A DNA stretch of 64,000 bases from Paramecium octaurelia (GCA_905182995.1 CAJJDP010000113.1:6886-70885), one strand, 5' to 3'; positions 1-12,753 are shown, numbered from the stretch's first letter. Numbers and translations are program-made. Notes: generated by a model from the sequence alone, not told the origin.

Positions 1-156
1 TATGTGGGGGCAGTATCAGAAGCCTCTTTAACTTCACTACCAGAAACTTTGGTGGAAACAACTCCCAAACAAGATGTGTTACTAGTGAAGCCAACCCTCA
101 TAAATATATTTATGAGTTAATTAAATTTACAACAATTATTCAATCAAACAACTTGA
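1..156 (+). other. Open frame at left window edge, strand uncertain
   Basis: A frame open from base 1 ends at a TGA at 154-156, encoding about 51 residues rich in Ser, Thr, Leu and Val. The first 100 bases are also open on the opposite strand from an ATG at about 101. Base composition here is clearly less AT-rich than the following 300 bases, which suggests coding or a coding relic cut by the window edge. I do not recognise the product and cannot decide the strand. Confidence 0.25.
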
Positions 157-494
157 AGAATTGTTATGAATTGAATAAAAAAAATTGTTTGATTCATTTT
201 TATAACAATAATAGTTTAAAGTCATATTATAATATCAATGTTATGCAATTTATTATTTTTCTAAAAAAATTGTTATATTATGATAAAATATCAAATTTCA
301 TGATTAGATGTAAGAATAAGATAAATAACAAATTATAAATAAATTATCAAATTATTTTTCAAAAAACAAATTATTATTGTTTTATCATAATCTCTGGTAG
401 TTATAATAATGAACCAATTAAAATTCGGATTATTGGAAAATCTGTAAATTTTCCCCTATTAGTAATTTAAAATATATTTAACAATGATAAAATA
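157..494. other. AT-rich spacer
   Basis: Very AT-rich DNA with homopolymer runs and no frame of convincing composition. A 61-codon frame starting at 153 is low-complexity Asn/Lys/Ile/Tyr and looks like chance. Nothing else seen. Confidence 0.5.
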
Positions 495-755
495 ATGAAG
501 AAGAAGGGCTTTGAAGTAGTGCCAATTGAATTGAATGAAATTGCGAAAAATGAAAATAAAAATGTCATGTAAATTTTATTATAGTAATAATTAGGTGATG
601 ATGAATGAGGGGGAAAAAGTGAATGTTAAAATTTACAAGATAGTTCTTCAATCATTGTATTGCTTGATGAGAATCTAATAGGAATAAAGAGGCTAATCTG
701 TAAATGCCTATATGAGTAGGAAGGAAGATTTAATTGGATTAATATGGACGATTGA
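495..755 (+). pseudogene. Short reading frame interrupted by one in-frame TGA
   Basis: From the ATG at 495 a 37-codon frame with ciliate-style TAA/TAG glutamines runs to a TGA at 606-608. The same frame then continues open for another 48 codons to a second TGA at 753-755. Both halves have balanced, protein-like composition (the first acidic, the second with Cys and a WINMDD end). No GTA...AG intron of 20-33 nt would remove the first TGA. Simplest reading: a decayed gene fragment. Alternatives are a sequencing error or TGA readthrough. Product not recognised. Confidence 0.35.
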
Positions 756-1432
756 AGATATAATAAAAATGATATTTTTGCTTTTTTTTTTAGTTAAAAG
801 GTTCTTAGCAATAAACTTTAATAGTTTCTTAGTTTAAAAAGATTTATTTAATTATTCATTTAAATAATATAATTGACATTGTAATGGTGACTATTAAAAC
901 AGGCAACTATTGAATAGTAAGAAAAACTTTGATGGGTGTAAAACACCGGTAAAATGAATTGTTTTAGAAAAAATACATTTTATAGGTTTATCCAAAAGTT
1001 GAAAATAGCACAATCAGAAGTTGGAAAATGATTTAGAGCTAGTCCTCCTAGTACGAAATAAGTTGATGTCTTACTCAAATAGATTATGATTAAATATTAA
1101 TTACTTTTATATTTACAAACAATTATCCTATTTCACATTATCTTTTTCTATCCTATAAAATTTCCTCTTTGGCTTCTAATATCATATTTCATATGATTAA
1201 CGTTCAAATTCTCAAATAAATCTAAACCAACATTCCAGTTTCACTTCGTAGTTCCATGAATGATTACTAAGATTCTAAAGCTGATTTAGAAATTTCACAA
1301 TAACTTTATATAGATTTTCTACTACTTTTATTTGCAATGTCCTTTTTTATTTAGCATTATTAGACTAATTTATTTTAATACATATATTATCAATTTGCGG
1401 ATTATTTATTTTAAAATTAATCATTTCGAACC
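756..1432. other. AT-rich spacer without recognisable gene
   Basis: No frame longer than about 60 codons with protein-like composition was found on either strand. The stretch just upstream of 1433 is very AT-rich, as expected in front of a gene start in this genome. Confidence 0.4.
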
Positions 1433-4400
1433 ATGATAAAAAGGTACTTCTTACGAGGTGGAGGTTGTGCTTCATCTATTAATAATTAAGTTGAAACTCC
1501 TGTTTCTAAAATTGATAATTTAGACAAAAATGATTTCTTTAAAAATTCAACCAAAACATTAATATAATAGATTCTAAGGCTTAAGTTACAATTAATTCAT
1601 AAGAATCTTAAGAGATTATGATAGCAATATAATGGTTTGTTTTCCAAGATGAAATCCTTTATAAACTCAATAAGAATCCTTTGAGTGTTTAGAAATCAAA
1701 CGATTTAATCTTGGAAGGAATTAAAATATTATTGAAAAGCTGCCTGATCTATATAAGAACGGATTCATTTAAATGTTTTTATATCTTGTAAATCACAACA
1801 TCCTTATCTAAAGTAATATTTAGCTTTCATTTGATCAATAATGAGAGATATATGAAATTTAATACTTAAAAGCAATATATAGAAATCATAGATGAATTAT
1901 AGGTACTTATAGGGATTGAAAAGAATGATCTAATTTATAATTAATTGGAACTTTTTCTTTTATTAATAAAGACTTCTTTTGAGATGGCAGCTAATGATAG
2001 CAATGAAAAAAGTGAAATTTTAAAAGGTTGCCTAAAAGGTAAAATCATTTCTGTTTTGAAAATGAGCCCAAACTCAGATTTACTTGAATCATTATACCAA
2101 GGTGCTTGTCTCCTCTATAAGATGTTTAATATAAGTTCAAACAGAAAATAATATGAGGTTTTTTATTATATAGATTTGTTATATTTGAGATCGTTAGTTA
2201 CTTTAAGGATGATAAATATTAAAATCTTGAAGAGATCATTTCCCAAATCGAGATGATATATGATAAATTAGTGAGAGGCTCAAACTGTTGGAGTGATCAT
2301 TTTTGTTGGATCTAAATGATTGGAAAAATATTAATATACAATCCTATTTTAAAAAAAAAATAATTAGAAATGGCATATTAATTATTGAACATAGAGATTG
2401 AGTCAGTTTCTAATATTTGGAAAGAGTTATTTATAAAGGGGATTCTAATGTAATTGAATCATAATAATGATTAGGCTATTATACTTCTTCATCAACTTTA
2501 GAATTAAAAATTAAAATAAATTAATAGGTTAAGTATCGAGGTATTGTTTATGGATGGGAAAATTTTTTATTGCTTTAGACTTTTTAATGGATGATTAGTA
2601 TTCAAATAAAGTATACACAATTGGATCGTATTTAAAAGGCAAACTCAATATTGGCAACTAAAACTTTACAAAAATGGAGAAATGTAGATGAGGATTAAAT
2701 TGAAAAGCTTATGAGATTCATCATTCCAAGTAATTTATTGACCCTGTTAAGAAAAAATGATGATAAATTAGGAGTAGTTTTAAAAAATTTGAAAAAATTT
2801 AGTGAAGAATAAGAAGTTAAATAAAAGGATAACTTAAGTTACATTTAATAATAAATGTAAAATATAATTTGCAATTTAAAAGGTTATTTCGAAAATACAA
2901 AAGATATTCTCAAAATTATTAATCTTAATTAAAATACTAATTTAATTTAAGGCAAACAAAATGTTATTGATAATTTTACAAATCTCTATAATTTAAATTA
3001 TGCAATGAGACTAATAAAATACATTTTAGAATTATTTATAGAAGAATGTAAAGAATATATAAATGATTAAACCAAAGAAGATAAATTATACGAGAAAATG
3101 AGTAATATAAATATCTTTTTGGAATTTATGGAATATATTTAAGTTGATTTAAAAAATCTCTACTATTAAGACCCAATTTCAATCTCCTAAGTAAATTCTT
3201 TACTTGAAAAAATAATTGTTACAAATAATTAAATTGGAGGGTTTTCTTCTTGAAGTAGTAAACACTTTTCCAAAAAAGAATTATTGATTATAATAATAAT
3301 TTTTACAAGATTTCTATCACTGAATTGAAAACTCTTCAACTGTCTGAAGAAGATTTATCGAACAAATTATCTTTGTAAATTGGAGTCTTGGATTATTTAC
3401 TGTTCTAAGCGGGTTTAGAAGAATAAATTAATGATGCGTACAGAGAGGATTTAGAGCTTATTGAAAAGGAGTTTGGCGATTTATTCAGAAATTAATCATC
3501 ATCCAAGTATGTTGACAAAATTGAAAAAGTATTTGAAGATGTTTAAATTAATGAATCTTTAAAAATACTAAATGATAAGCCTATTTCACATCAGAATTTA
3601 GAGATTGAGAAATATGAGAATTTTTATAATTAATTGATACTTTTTTAAAAGGAATTTTCAATGAATATCAGCAACCATCTGTAGGTAGATGCATTAAATG
3701 AGTTAATTAATTAAGCTTAAATAGTCCTTGGCACTTTAAAGACCTCCTTATTTTTGAACGTAGAGATTTAAATAATTCTAATAGAAGAAGAAATCATAGA
3801 TTTATAAAATAAAAAAGATGTATTCAAAAAGTAGTTTTAGTAATAAAATGATATGAAAAGCATCAAATTGAATGATGAAAAGGAAGAAAAAGCAGAAAAT
3901 AAAATCGAAAAGAAAAATGTCAATTCTTCCCAAGTTTGATATTTTTGATTTCAATCTGATGAAAAATTTACTTTAGCACTATGGGTTTTTACTTCGAGTG
4001 TGAAATTATTATAAAAACTTTTAAAGAAGAAAGTAGATATTAATTAAAATACTTCAAGAAATAAAATAATATTCTTGTAGAATTTGTCAATTTCAAAAAT
4101 ATAAAGCAGAAACTTAAGTAAAATTACATAACAACTTTAATCTTAATTTGTTGTAGTTTATAACAACTATGAAAATATATAATGGATTGGAAAGATTTAT
4201 AAAAAGAAAACGAAAATTCCAGGATATATTTTGATAAAGTAAAGATCTCTTTGGATAAAGTAAAGAATGAAAATAAGAAAATATGTGATGAAAATAATAT
4301 TAATTTACACATCAGCATTGATGACTTTTTGAATGGGTTAAAAGTTTTTTCCCAAGAATAATCCTTTGACAAAGAATTTATAAATGAAAAGATATCTTTT

Positions 4401-4807
4401 GAATAAGAATTATTAATTCAAAAATTTTCTAAAATATATTCGTTGGACAACTAGGAGGTAGAAATAGATGATGAATTAAATCAAAAGCAAACCTGTTTTG
4501 AAACTATGATACAAAAGTGTAACGATTTTAAAAACAAAGATGAATGGAAAATTAAATAGGGATTAATATTTACAATTATTTAAATTTCATCAAATTGTTT
4601 TTCTGATATAATAACAGCATTTTGCCAAAAGGAATTGATTTAAATTTGAACTTCTGAAAAGGATTAAAGAGTTAGAAATTTATTAAAACACCAAGATATG
4701 ATTGCCAAACAAGTTTAGATTTAACAAAAATTTTGGAGGACATAAAGAGGCAGCTTAAAAAAATGTAAAAAAAGTATATGTACCATTAAAAAGTCAAGAC
4801 AAAAGGA

Positions 4808-6093
4808 AAAGTGATACAAATAATTTGATAATTTATCAGGAGAAGTGAATACATTTTTGTTAAAAGATAAGGAAACTGTATTGCTAATACATGGGGTAGC
4901 TGGATCTGGCAAAAGTACTGTTGCTAAAATTATAGAAGAATTTATTTGGAAATTAAATTAAAAGTAATATTAATATGCACTTGCACCAATCTATAGTTCT
5001 TTACCTTCTTTCAAAAATCCTGCTTTTTAAATCATAGAGGAGGCATTTCGTCAAGATGACTAAGGGTTTGATGATTTATAATTAAAAGAATGTAAAGAGT
5101 TGCTAGAAACAAGAAAGGTTCGATTTTTAATTTTGATGGGTAGTTAGGATGAAATGAAATTAGAGAATATCAAAAACAATATATATATTATTAATAAGCT
5201 TTATTCAAATTGGTCAAACCCTTTATTTATATTTACAACAAGAAGTGAGATTCTCACAAGCAGCGATTATTCCGATTGGTTTGCAACTGAAGATAAAAAA
5301 AAAACTAAAAAAAAATCTAAATCTTAAAATTCGACCAAATTTAAAAAATTAATACATAAAGTAGTTTACCAATTTAAGTATTAAAGTATTGGTTTTTGAA
5401 ATTTATGAATGGTAAACAAAAATGCAAAGCAAAATTTCTATTGATATCTAAAAGTTTGAAATATTTTGGCACAAATTCCAAACTTAGTTTTTAAAGTTAT
5501 CTCCAATAAAAATTCAAGCTGAAATTTACTTTAAAAGAAGTAGATAGAGGAAATTTTACTATTTTTGAAAAACGATTAATTCATTCTCTTTATAAAGCAA
5601 TTAAGCACTCAGAAGGCTTGATATTAATTTATAGAAGCTTTGGAGTGTTGAAAAGTATGAAGCAATGATCAAGATGATTAATCTTGATAAATTGATTGAT
5701 ACCCCTTATATGATGGAAATTATTGTTTAGGTACCACCCTAAATGTTGCCCAAAGTAACAGAGATTCTCAAATTAAAATAAAATTTCATTAAAATTTTTC
5801 CAAAAGTTTTAAGAAGTATTAATGAGTCTATATCTGATAAAATCGTATAAATAGTAGACATTAAAATCTTCAAATTTGTTAAAAAATGCTTAAGATGAAC
5901 AAGCTCCAGCTGATCTAATAATTGAAAATAATCAACAAGATTAATGTAATGAATAAGATATTGAAAATCTAAAAACAATCGATTATATTTAACTATCTAT
6001 TGAAATTTGGAATATTTTAGAACAAAATTAGTTTTTTAGCTAATTTTAATTATCAGAAATAAATGAGTTAAATTAAAGGCTCATATATATAAT
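4808..6093 (+). repeat. Copy A of NACHT-region duplication
   Basis: This block and 6095-7407 cover the same part of the NACHT gene, from just before the P-loop to the helical region. The second halves (from about 5640 here and 6950 there) are almost identical. The first halves differ by scattered substitutions and indels; this copy has lost the reading frame, for example in the A-rich tract near 5297. It ends directly at the N at 6094. Confidence 0.85.
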
Positions 6094-6094
6094 N
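6094..6094. other. Single ambiguous base (N) at a duplication junction
   Basis: One N sits exactly between the end of copy A and the start of copy B of the 1.3-kb block, as expected if N marks an unmerged join between two assembly pieces. Confidence 0.9.
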
Positions 6095-7407
6095 AAAGTG
6101 ATACAAATAATTTGATGAACTTAGAATAATTTGATGATTTATCAGGAGAAGTGAATACATTTTTGTTAAAAGAAAAGGAAACTGTATTGTTAATACATGG
6201 TGTAGCTGGATCTGGCAAAAGTACTGTTGCTAAAAAAATAGAAGAATTTATTTGGAAATTAAATGAAAGTAATATTAAGGTTAATGAATATGTACTTGTA
6301 CCAATATATATTTCTTTGCCTTCTGTCAAAAATCCTGCATTTTAAATCATAGAGGAGGCACTTCGTCAAGATGAGTACGGGTTTGATGATTTATAATTAA
6401 AAGAATGTAAAGAGTTGCTAGAAGCAAGAAAGTTTCGATTTTTAATTTTGATGGATAGTTACGATGAAATGAAATTAGAGAATATCAAAAAAAATTTATA
6501 TATTATTAATAAGCTTTATTCAAATTGGTCAAACCCTTTAGTTATATTTACAACAAGAAGTGAGATTCTCACAAGCAGCAATTATTCCGATTGGTTTGCA
6601 CCCGAAGATAAAACAAAACTAAAAGAAATCTAAATCTTAAAATTCGACCAAATTTAAAAAAAGGAATACATAAAGTAGTTTACCAATTTAAGTATTAAAG
6701 TATTGGTTTTTGAAATTTATGAATGGTAAACCAAAATGCTAAACAAAATTTCTATGGATATCTAAAAGTTTGAAATATTTTGGCATAAATTCCAAACTGA
6801 GTTTTTAAAGTTATCTCCAATAAAAACTCAAGGTGAAATTTTACTATAAAAGAAGTAGATAGAAGAAATTTTACTATTTTTGAAAAAAGATCAATTCATC
6901 TCTTTATAAAGCAATGAAGCACTCAGAAGGCTTGATATTAATTTATAGAAGCTTTGGAGTGTTGAAAAGTATGAAGCAATGATCAAGATGATTAATCTTG
7001 ATAAATTGATTGATACCCCTTATATGATGGAAATTATTGTTTAGGTACCACCCTAAATGTTGCCCAAAGTAACAGAGATTCTCAAATTAAAATAAAATTT
7101 CATTAAAATTTTCCAAAAAGTTTTAAGAAGTATTAATGAGTCTATATCTGATAAAATCGTATAAATAGTAGACATTAAAATCTTCAAATTTGTTAAAAAA
7201 TGCTTAAGATGAACAAGCTCCAGCTGATCTAATAATTGAAAATAATCAACAAGATTAATGTAATGAATAAGATATTGAAAATCTAAAAACAATCGATTAT
7301 ATTTAACTATCTATTGAAATTTGGAATATTTTAGAACAAAATTAGTTTTTTAGCTAATTTTAATTATCAGAAATAAATGAGTTAAATTAAAGGCTCATTT
7401 ATATAAT
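6095..7407 (+). repeat. Copy B of NACHT-region duplication
   Basis: Matches 4808-6093 but keeps a better NACHT frame: P-loop GVAGSGKST, then LILMDSYDEMKLENI, then TTRSEILTSSNYSDWF. It also keeps about 20 bases near 6117-6136 that copy A lacks. It reads on into the unique 3' part of the gene after 7407. Confidence 0.85.
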
Positions 7408-8249
7408 AGACTTTAATAGTTTTAAGAATATTCTTTTTAGTTTGAAGTTATTAAAAAAGTTTCAATTTTAAATGAAAGAATAGCCAATCTTATTTGCGAT
7501 TCTTTAAGAGAATAAAATCTTACTAGTTTTGACTTTTATGAGGAATTTATTAGTTAATATCATTTAAAATAGTTTGAAAAATAAAGAAATTTAGGAAAAT
7601 CTATTAATTCTGATCGTTTTCTTTATGATTTACAAAAATACTAAATAAAACTGGCTAAATAAATGAGTATTAAAGAAGTAACATAGATTTAATATCAGCA
7701 ATAAGGGTTTTTATATAAAGATGAAACTGATGACAATAAATGGTTAAACGAGTTTTTCAATGATGGCGGACAAGATGGAAATCTCAAAAAAGATATAAGA
7801 AGTTGTTCGTTTGTTAAATAAAAGGCTACCAGCTTTTAATTTGAACACAAATCTATTTCAGAATTCTTGATTGCCTCTGGCATATTTGAGGTGTTAATGG
7901 CAACAAAAGATTTCGAGAAATCTTTCTTAGAAAGATGTATGAAAATTTTGGAAAAAAATGAAAAAGTAAATGATTGTTAAATTATTTCTTGAAAAACATG
8001 TTGGCTAGAATCATTATGAAATATGTATTTAAAATAATAGTCTATCTTTGTATGAGAAGAAAAAATAATTGGATCTTATAGAGCGTAACTTTAAAAAAAT
8101 AATGACGCTTCTTAGAATTATAAAGTAACGCGACTTAAATAATGTTAATTACTCAACGTAAAATCACAGAAGAACTAGGAAGTTTCTTATCCAAAAGATG
8201 TAAAAAGAAGAAAAAATTATTGAATTTTTACAATTTATAGTGCATCTCA

Positions 8250-9640
8250 CCGTATTAAAGTCTTAACTCTATGTATTGCACCCGACGACTCTACCTTAGC
8301 TTCAGGGAGTTTCGATAGATCTATACGTCTTTGGAATATTTAGACAGGATAATAAAGATGCTTGTTAGAAGGACAGAATGATTTTGTGTAATCTTTATGT
8401 TTTTCTCCCGACTAAGCGCCTTTAGCCTCTGGCAATTATGATTGTTCGATTCGATTGTGGGATGTAAAATCAGGATTAGAGAAAACAAAGTTGGATGGAC
8501 ATCAGTTAGGTGTCTATTCAGTTTGCTTCTCTCCTTTGATGGTAATACTTTAGCTTCAGGTAGCGGAGATAAAGCAATTCGCTTATGGGGTCTCAAGACA
8601 GGACAAGAAAATAAAAGATTAGAAGGGCATAGCGGATGTGTTTAGTCAGTAAAATTCTCTCCTGTTGGGGCAGCTTTAGCTTCTGGAAGTGAAGATAAAT
8701 CTATTCGCATTTGGGACCTCAGGTTGGGACAAGTAAAATAAATATTTGAAGGTCATCAAAATTGGATTCGCTCAATATGCTTCTCTCGAGACGGCAATAT
8801 ACTCGCATCTGGTACTCAAGATTAATCGATCCGTATAAGGGATCTTAGGTCAGGTTAAGGAAAGAAAAGGTTAGAAGGTCATCGAAGTTGGATTAGTACA
8901 GTATGCTTCTCTCCAGATGGCACTTTATTTGCATTTGCCAGTTAGAGCTACTCCATCACCTTATGGGATTTAAATTTAATGCAAGAAATGTATATTTTGG
9001 AAGGCCATAATGATTCTGTATTTCCAAATAGGTTTTTCTCCTGATAGTAATCTATTAGTTTTAAGTAGTTATGACAAATCTATTCATTTATGGGATATAA
9101 GTTTGAAATAAGATAAAAAATTATAATACAGAGCTTTATCAGCATGTTTATCACCTGATGGCACTCCATTGGCTACAGGTTGCTTAGATAAATTGATAAG
9201 ACTGTGGGACTTAAAGTCTGGAGATCAAAAAATGAAGTTGATTGGACATAACTAACTAATAGAGTCAGTCACTTTCTCCCCTGATGGAACAATATTAGCA
9301 TCAGGCAGCTTTGATGCATCTATTTATGTATGGGATAGAAAGTCAGGAATCAGAAGTTCAGAATTAAAGGCCATAACAAATCTGTTTTATCATTAAGTTT
9401 CTCCCCAAATGGATCTATATTAGCTTCAGGTAGTCTGGATGGATCCTTAAGATTGTGGGATATAAATACTGGAAATTAAAAAGTAAAGTTACAAGGATTA
9501 ACTAATTAGGCGTAAAGCTTATGCTTTTCTTCTGATGGAATTATTGTTGCTTAAGAAGCCTTAGATAAATCAATAAATATGTGGGATATTAATTTAGATT
9601 AGCAACTATTTCCTTCTGATAGCAGTTATTAAGAGATTTT
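8250..9640 (+). repeat. WD40 repeat array (about 11 units)
   Basis: Repeats of about 126 nt, each giving a core such as FSPDGxxLASGSxDxSIRLWD followed by a GxxxxxLxGH linker. I count about 11 units, enough for one and a half to two propellers. Small frameshifts near 8530, 9030 and 9365 break the array, in keeping with a pseudogene. Some units are worn, for example a missing Trp or GH. Confidence 0.85.
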
Positions 9641-9877
9641 TTAACGATTATAACCTAACATTGAGGAAAATCTACATTAAAAAAGGAAGTGTATTTTTTT
9701 AAAAATTTAGTTTCTGATTGTTTAACTGTACTACGAATTTCCTAATATGAACATTTTGAAGCCAAGGGAACTTAAAACTTACAAGGTTAATTCATCAATC
9801 ATTTCAAAATGGATTTAAGGAGACTATTCTAGCAAAAGGGAAGCATTCTTTTGGAAGAATAAAGAATTAACATATGA

Positions 9878-11450
9878 AAAAAGTTGATATTAATATTTTT
9901 ATATCTATATAATTCATAAACTCCTTTTAGTAAGTCATAAACAACTAACTAAAAGTAGTGCAATTTTTCTCTTCAGATATTTCGAGTATTTATAAACAAG
10001 TTTGATGCGAGTCTAAAGTATCATATCTTATATAGAATAGTCTGAAAAATTAATGGCAATACAAATTATTTTTTAAATGTCTAAGTATCTTAATCTTAAA
10101 TTTTCTATATTTCTTGATAACAGAAATCAATATTAATGAATTACTGCAAATATGAACTTTCCCTTGTGGAAAATCTATATCTTATCTCCCTTTTAAGTTA
10201 AGTTTTGAATTCTTGAATATTTGCTTGTTGATGAAAACTCAAATTTCAGCTATTAATTATTTCAATTTTGCTTAGAAGTAAATAGGTGATTTTTAATCAC
10301 TAAAATATTTTGAGGAACCGTTCAGGAAATAATAGCATTACCCAGAATAAAGTAACATATCTCCTTCTTACTTAAATGTCTTATCTTCAATAAATAAAGA
10401 ATTGTTGCTCAATTTTCTAGCCATCAGAAAGTTCGATACAACAGTAGAGAACTCCTATATTACGATTTTTCATTAATACTTGAAAAAGGTGTTGATATAG
10501 GCTTGTAGCTTTAAATTGAAAACATCTAAATAATTGAACTTGTTTTAGATAAATTGATTCTGAAAGAGGTTTTTGCCCTAGCTTAGATTTGACCTTAGAA
10601 TCCAAATTAGACCTTCATCATTTAAGGATTCTTAAGTATGATCCCCAAAATTTTAAATTCATCTTTAAGAGTTCCATCATCATGTTAATTCTGAAATTAA
10701 GTTTGATAAAAACCTACAAAATCGATCAGCAACGGCTGATAATTTGTTTTAGCTTTCGATTTACTCTGTTATTCAAGGTTTTCTTCTCATTGCAGAACAT
10801 GACCAAAATCAGTTTGTTCCCTCTCTCAAATTTATTTTGAAAACAATTCTACTTAATCATTTAAATTAATTTTTCTAATCAAAAAAGTATAAACTTCAAC
10901 TACATTTTCTTCTACGTATGTCACCTTTGTTATGACCTCTAGCTCTTATATAAAAGGAGAAAATGATGTTGATATGCAGGTAGGTAAATAATATTGTGTT
11001 TTTTTAAAATTAGAATTAATTTCAATAATTAAAAACTATTCTACTTAAGTTTTTTAAGCTCCATTCTTGCTTTATATTTGACAATAAATGTCCAAACATC
11101 TATGAATATTTGAATTACTTCTTTGAATTCTCATTTTTGGAATATTCTTTCTTATTTTAATAAAATCTTCAGATAAAGCCTCCAATATACTTGGCTTAAA
11201 TATATGGCGTGATTCATTAAACTGGAGCAAGGAAGTAGAAGGACGTTTGACTATTTTTAGTCAACTTTTAAATGCATTTTTCAATTCTATAAATATATAT
11301 AGGAAATTAAGAATCCTTCAATTTTCAATTGGCAGACTATTTATTAAGCGAGGATTAAGATTTCTAACATCTATAAACTCTCATTTTTGTTCTATGATGA
11401 TAGTAATTTAAAAATTTGTATTTCAGAATTAATAAGAAAACCAAATCATT
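9878..11450 (-). pseudogene. Antisense coding relic, product unknown
   Basis: Read on the minus strand, long protein-like stretches follow one another from about 11300 down to 9880 but change frame and are cut by TGA codons. Readable pieces include one with LEALSEDFIKIRK, one with LKDEFKILGIILKNP, one with VLMKNRNIGVLYCCIELSDG and one with GDMLLYSGQCYYFLNG. At least three in-frame TGAs interrupt the main frame; one could lie in a 30-nt intron but the others cannot. The order and strand are consistent, so this looks like one decayed gene of about 450-500 codons lying tail-to-tail with the NACHT-WD40 relic. I do not recognise the family. Confidence 0.45.
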
Positions 11451-11532
11451 ATTAAGTAGAATTGTTTTATTTTTGGGCATTTAAATTTCAAAAAAATTCA
11501 AGAAATAAGTCATTAATAAAAATAAAAACAAA

Positions 11533-12753
11533 ATGAAATACATTATAATAGGTTTATGTATTTTAGCCATTGTAACAGGTGAAAGAATTAGTATTAATGA
11601 TCAAAATTGCAATAAATATTTGCAAAAATTTGGTTCTGCAAATAATCCAGATGGAACTGGGGCAACTAAATTAGCATTTACAGGTGATGTGGCATTTATT
11701 ACGAACTCAACAAGCTTGAAGGTAAACTTAAGATATTCAGATGTGGATTTGTTTAATGATCCAAAATATTTTGGTCTTGTTTAAGAAGATGGAAAAACAC
11801 CAGAAACCACATGTCTCGACCTTAAACTATGGAAATTCACTTCAAATACTTATTCTGACCCAGTTTAAGTTACAGATTTACCCATAACAAATTCAAACAA
11901 CTTTTAAAAATAATGGAGATATTATTCATTTACTATTCCAGGAGATCAATTAGCTTCAAAATTAGTGCTTACTTAAAATAGCGCACAATTTATTTACAAA
12001 GGGTATTTTGCTATTGCTTATTACGCTGCAGGTACTGATCAAGTTCAATATACCTTCTATTTCGAATTCTCAGTTACAGTCGAAAAAGCAAGTGGAGCTT
12101 CAGTTGAAACTGCATTCAAACCATTAAGTTATTCATCTACAGCAAGTTGTACTCCTTCCGCTAGTTGTAATGCAAAGGCAGATACTATTTTAAAATGGTG
12201 TACAGATTTGACATGCACAAAATTTAGTACTCCAGATTTACATTTGAATGATCAATTTGTTTTATAGTAAATTGTAATTACTGATGGAATGGATTACTAT
12301 TTGATTGGAACTGAAGTTTGGTACACAGGTAATGGGTTGAATAAAAAAGCTACAATAATATCAATCAATAACTCAAAGAAAGGATAAGTTATTATCCAGC
12401 TAAAAGCTGAAATTGCTTGGACAGGAGTTATTATCAAAGTTACATCAACATTGTCAACAACACAAGGAAGAAGAATTTTGGTTTAAACTACATTTGATAC
12501 AGTAAGTGGTGAAACATCAGAAATTACCTGCATTAAAGCAGAAGGAGCAAAAACTTGTCCCACTTGTGAATAATAAAAAAAGGCTAATGGATATTAGAGT
12601 GATAATTGTATAGAAGGTGGTGAAGAAGTAGAAGAAGAAGTAGAAGAAGAGGAAGAAGAAAAAGAAAAAGAAGATCCTGAAGTGCAGTGTTCAAATTCTG
12701 ATGGATTAACATTATTTGGATTATTGACTTTTATACTGTTCAGTATGATTTGA
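11533..12753 (+). CDS. Secreted or membrane-anchored surface protein, 406 aa
   Basis: An uninterrupted ciliate-code frame of 406 codons. The start MKYIIIGLCILAIVTG is a typical signal peptide. The body is Thr/Ser/Asn-rich with conserved-looking cysteines; near the end are a CxxC-type motif (TCPTC) and a run of Glu with some Lys (about residues 358-380). The last 16 residues (GLTLFGLLTFILFSMI) are hydrophobic and end at the stop, as in GPI-anchored proteins or a very short C-terminal membrane anchor. No intron is needed. This layout suits a cell-surface protein, but it lacks the periodic cysteines of classical Paramecium immobilisation antigens and I do not recognise a family. Confidence 0.8.

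Larger units (their letters stand above)
1433..9877 (+). pseudogene. Degenerate NACHT-WD40 repeat (STAND/NLR-like) gene
   Basis: A full-length family layout is readable but broken by many frameshifts. It begins at the ATG at 1433 (RGGG-containing start). A long alpha-helical region (about 1600-4700) is rich in Gln encoded by TAA/TAG. The P-loop (GVAGSGKST) lies in a NACHT-type NTPase (about 4840-5340, again about 6150-6650) with a Walker-B-like LILMDSYDEM and a TTRSE motif. An effector-linker helical region follows (6650-7990), then about 11 WD40 repeats (8250-9640), and a C-terminal tail ends in TGA at 9875-9877. One frame change at about 2606-2633 could be a 28-nt intron; the others (for example near 1560, 2170, 3250, 3940, 4200, 7200, 7395, 8530, 9365) have no GTA...AG intron to explain them. 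Such NACHT-WD40 proteins form a large family in Paramecium; in other organisms the architecture acts as a ligand-triggered signalling switch. Probably a dead copy, or a badly sequenced one. Confidence 0.8.

Noticed and set aside
1020-1080. String resembling a large-subunit rRNA fragment (CCTAGTACGA)
   Set aside because: Only about ten bases match, with no rRNA-like GC content or structure around it.
5739-7292. Two almost identical 79-aa minus-strand frames
   Set aside because: Both are antisense of the duplicated NACHT-gene region and repeat only because the DNA does.
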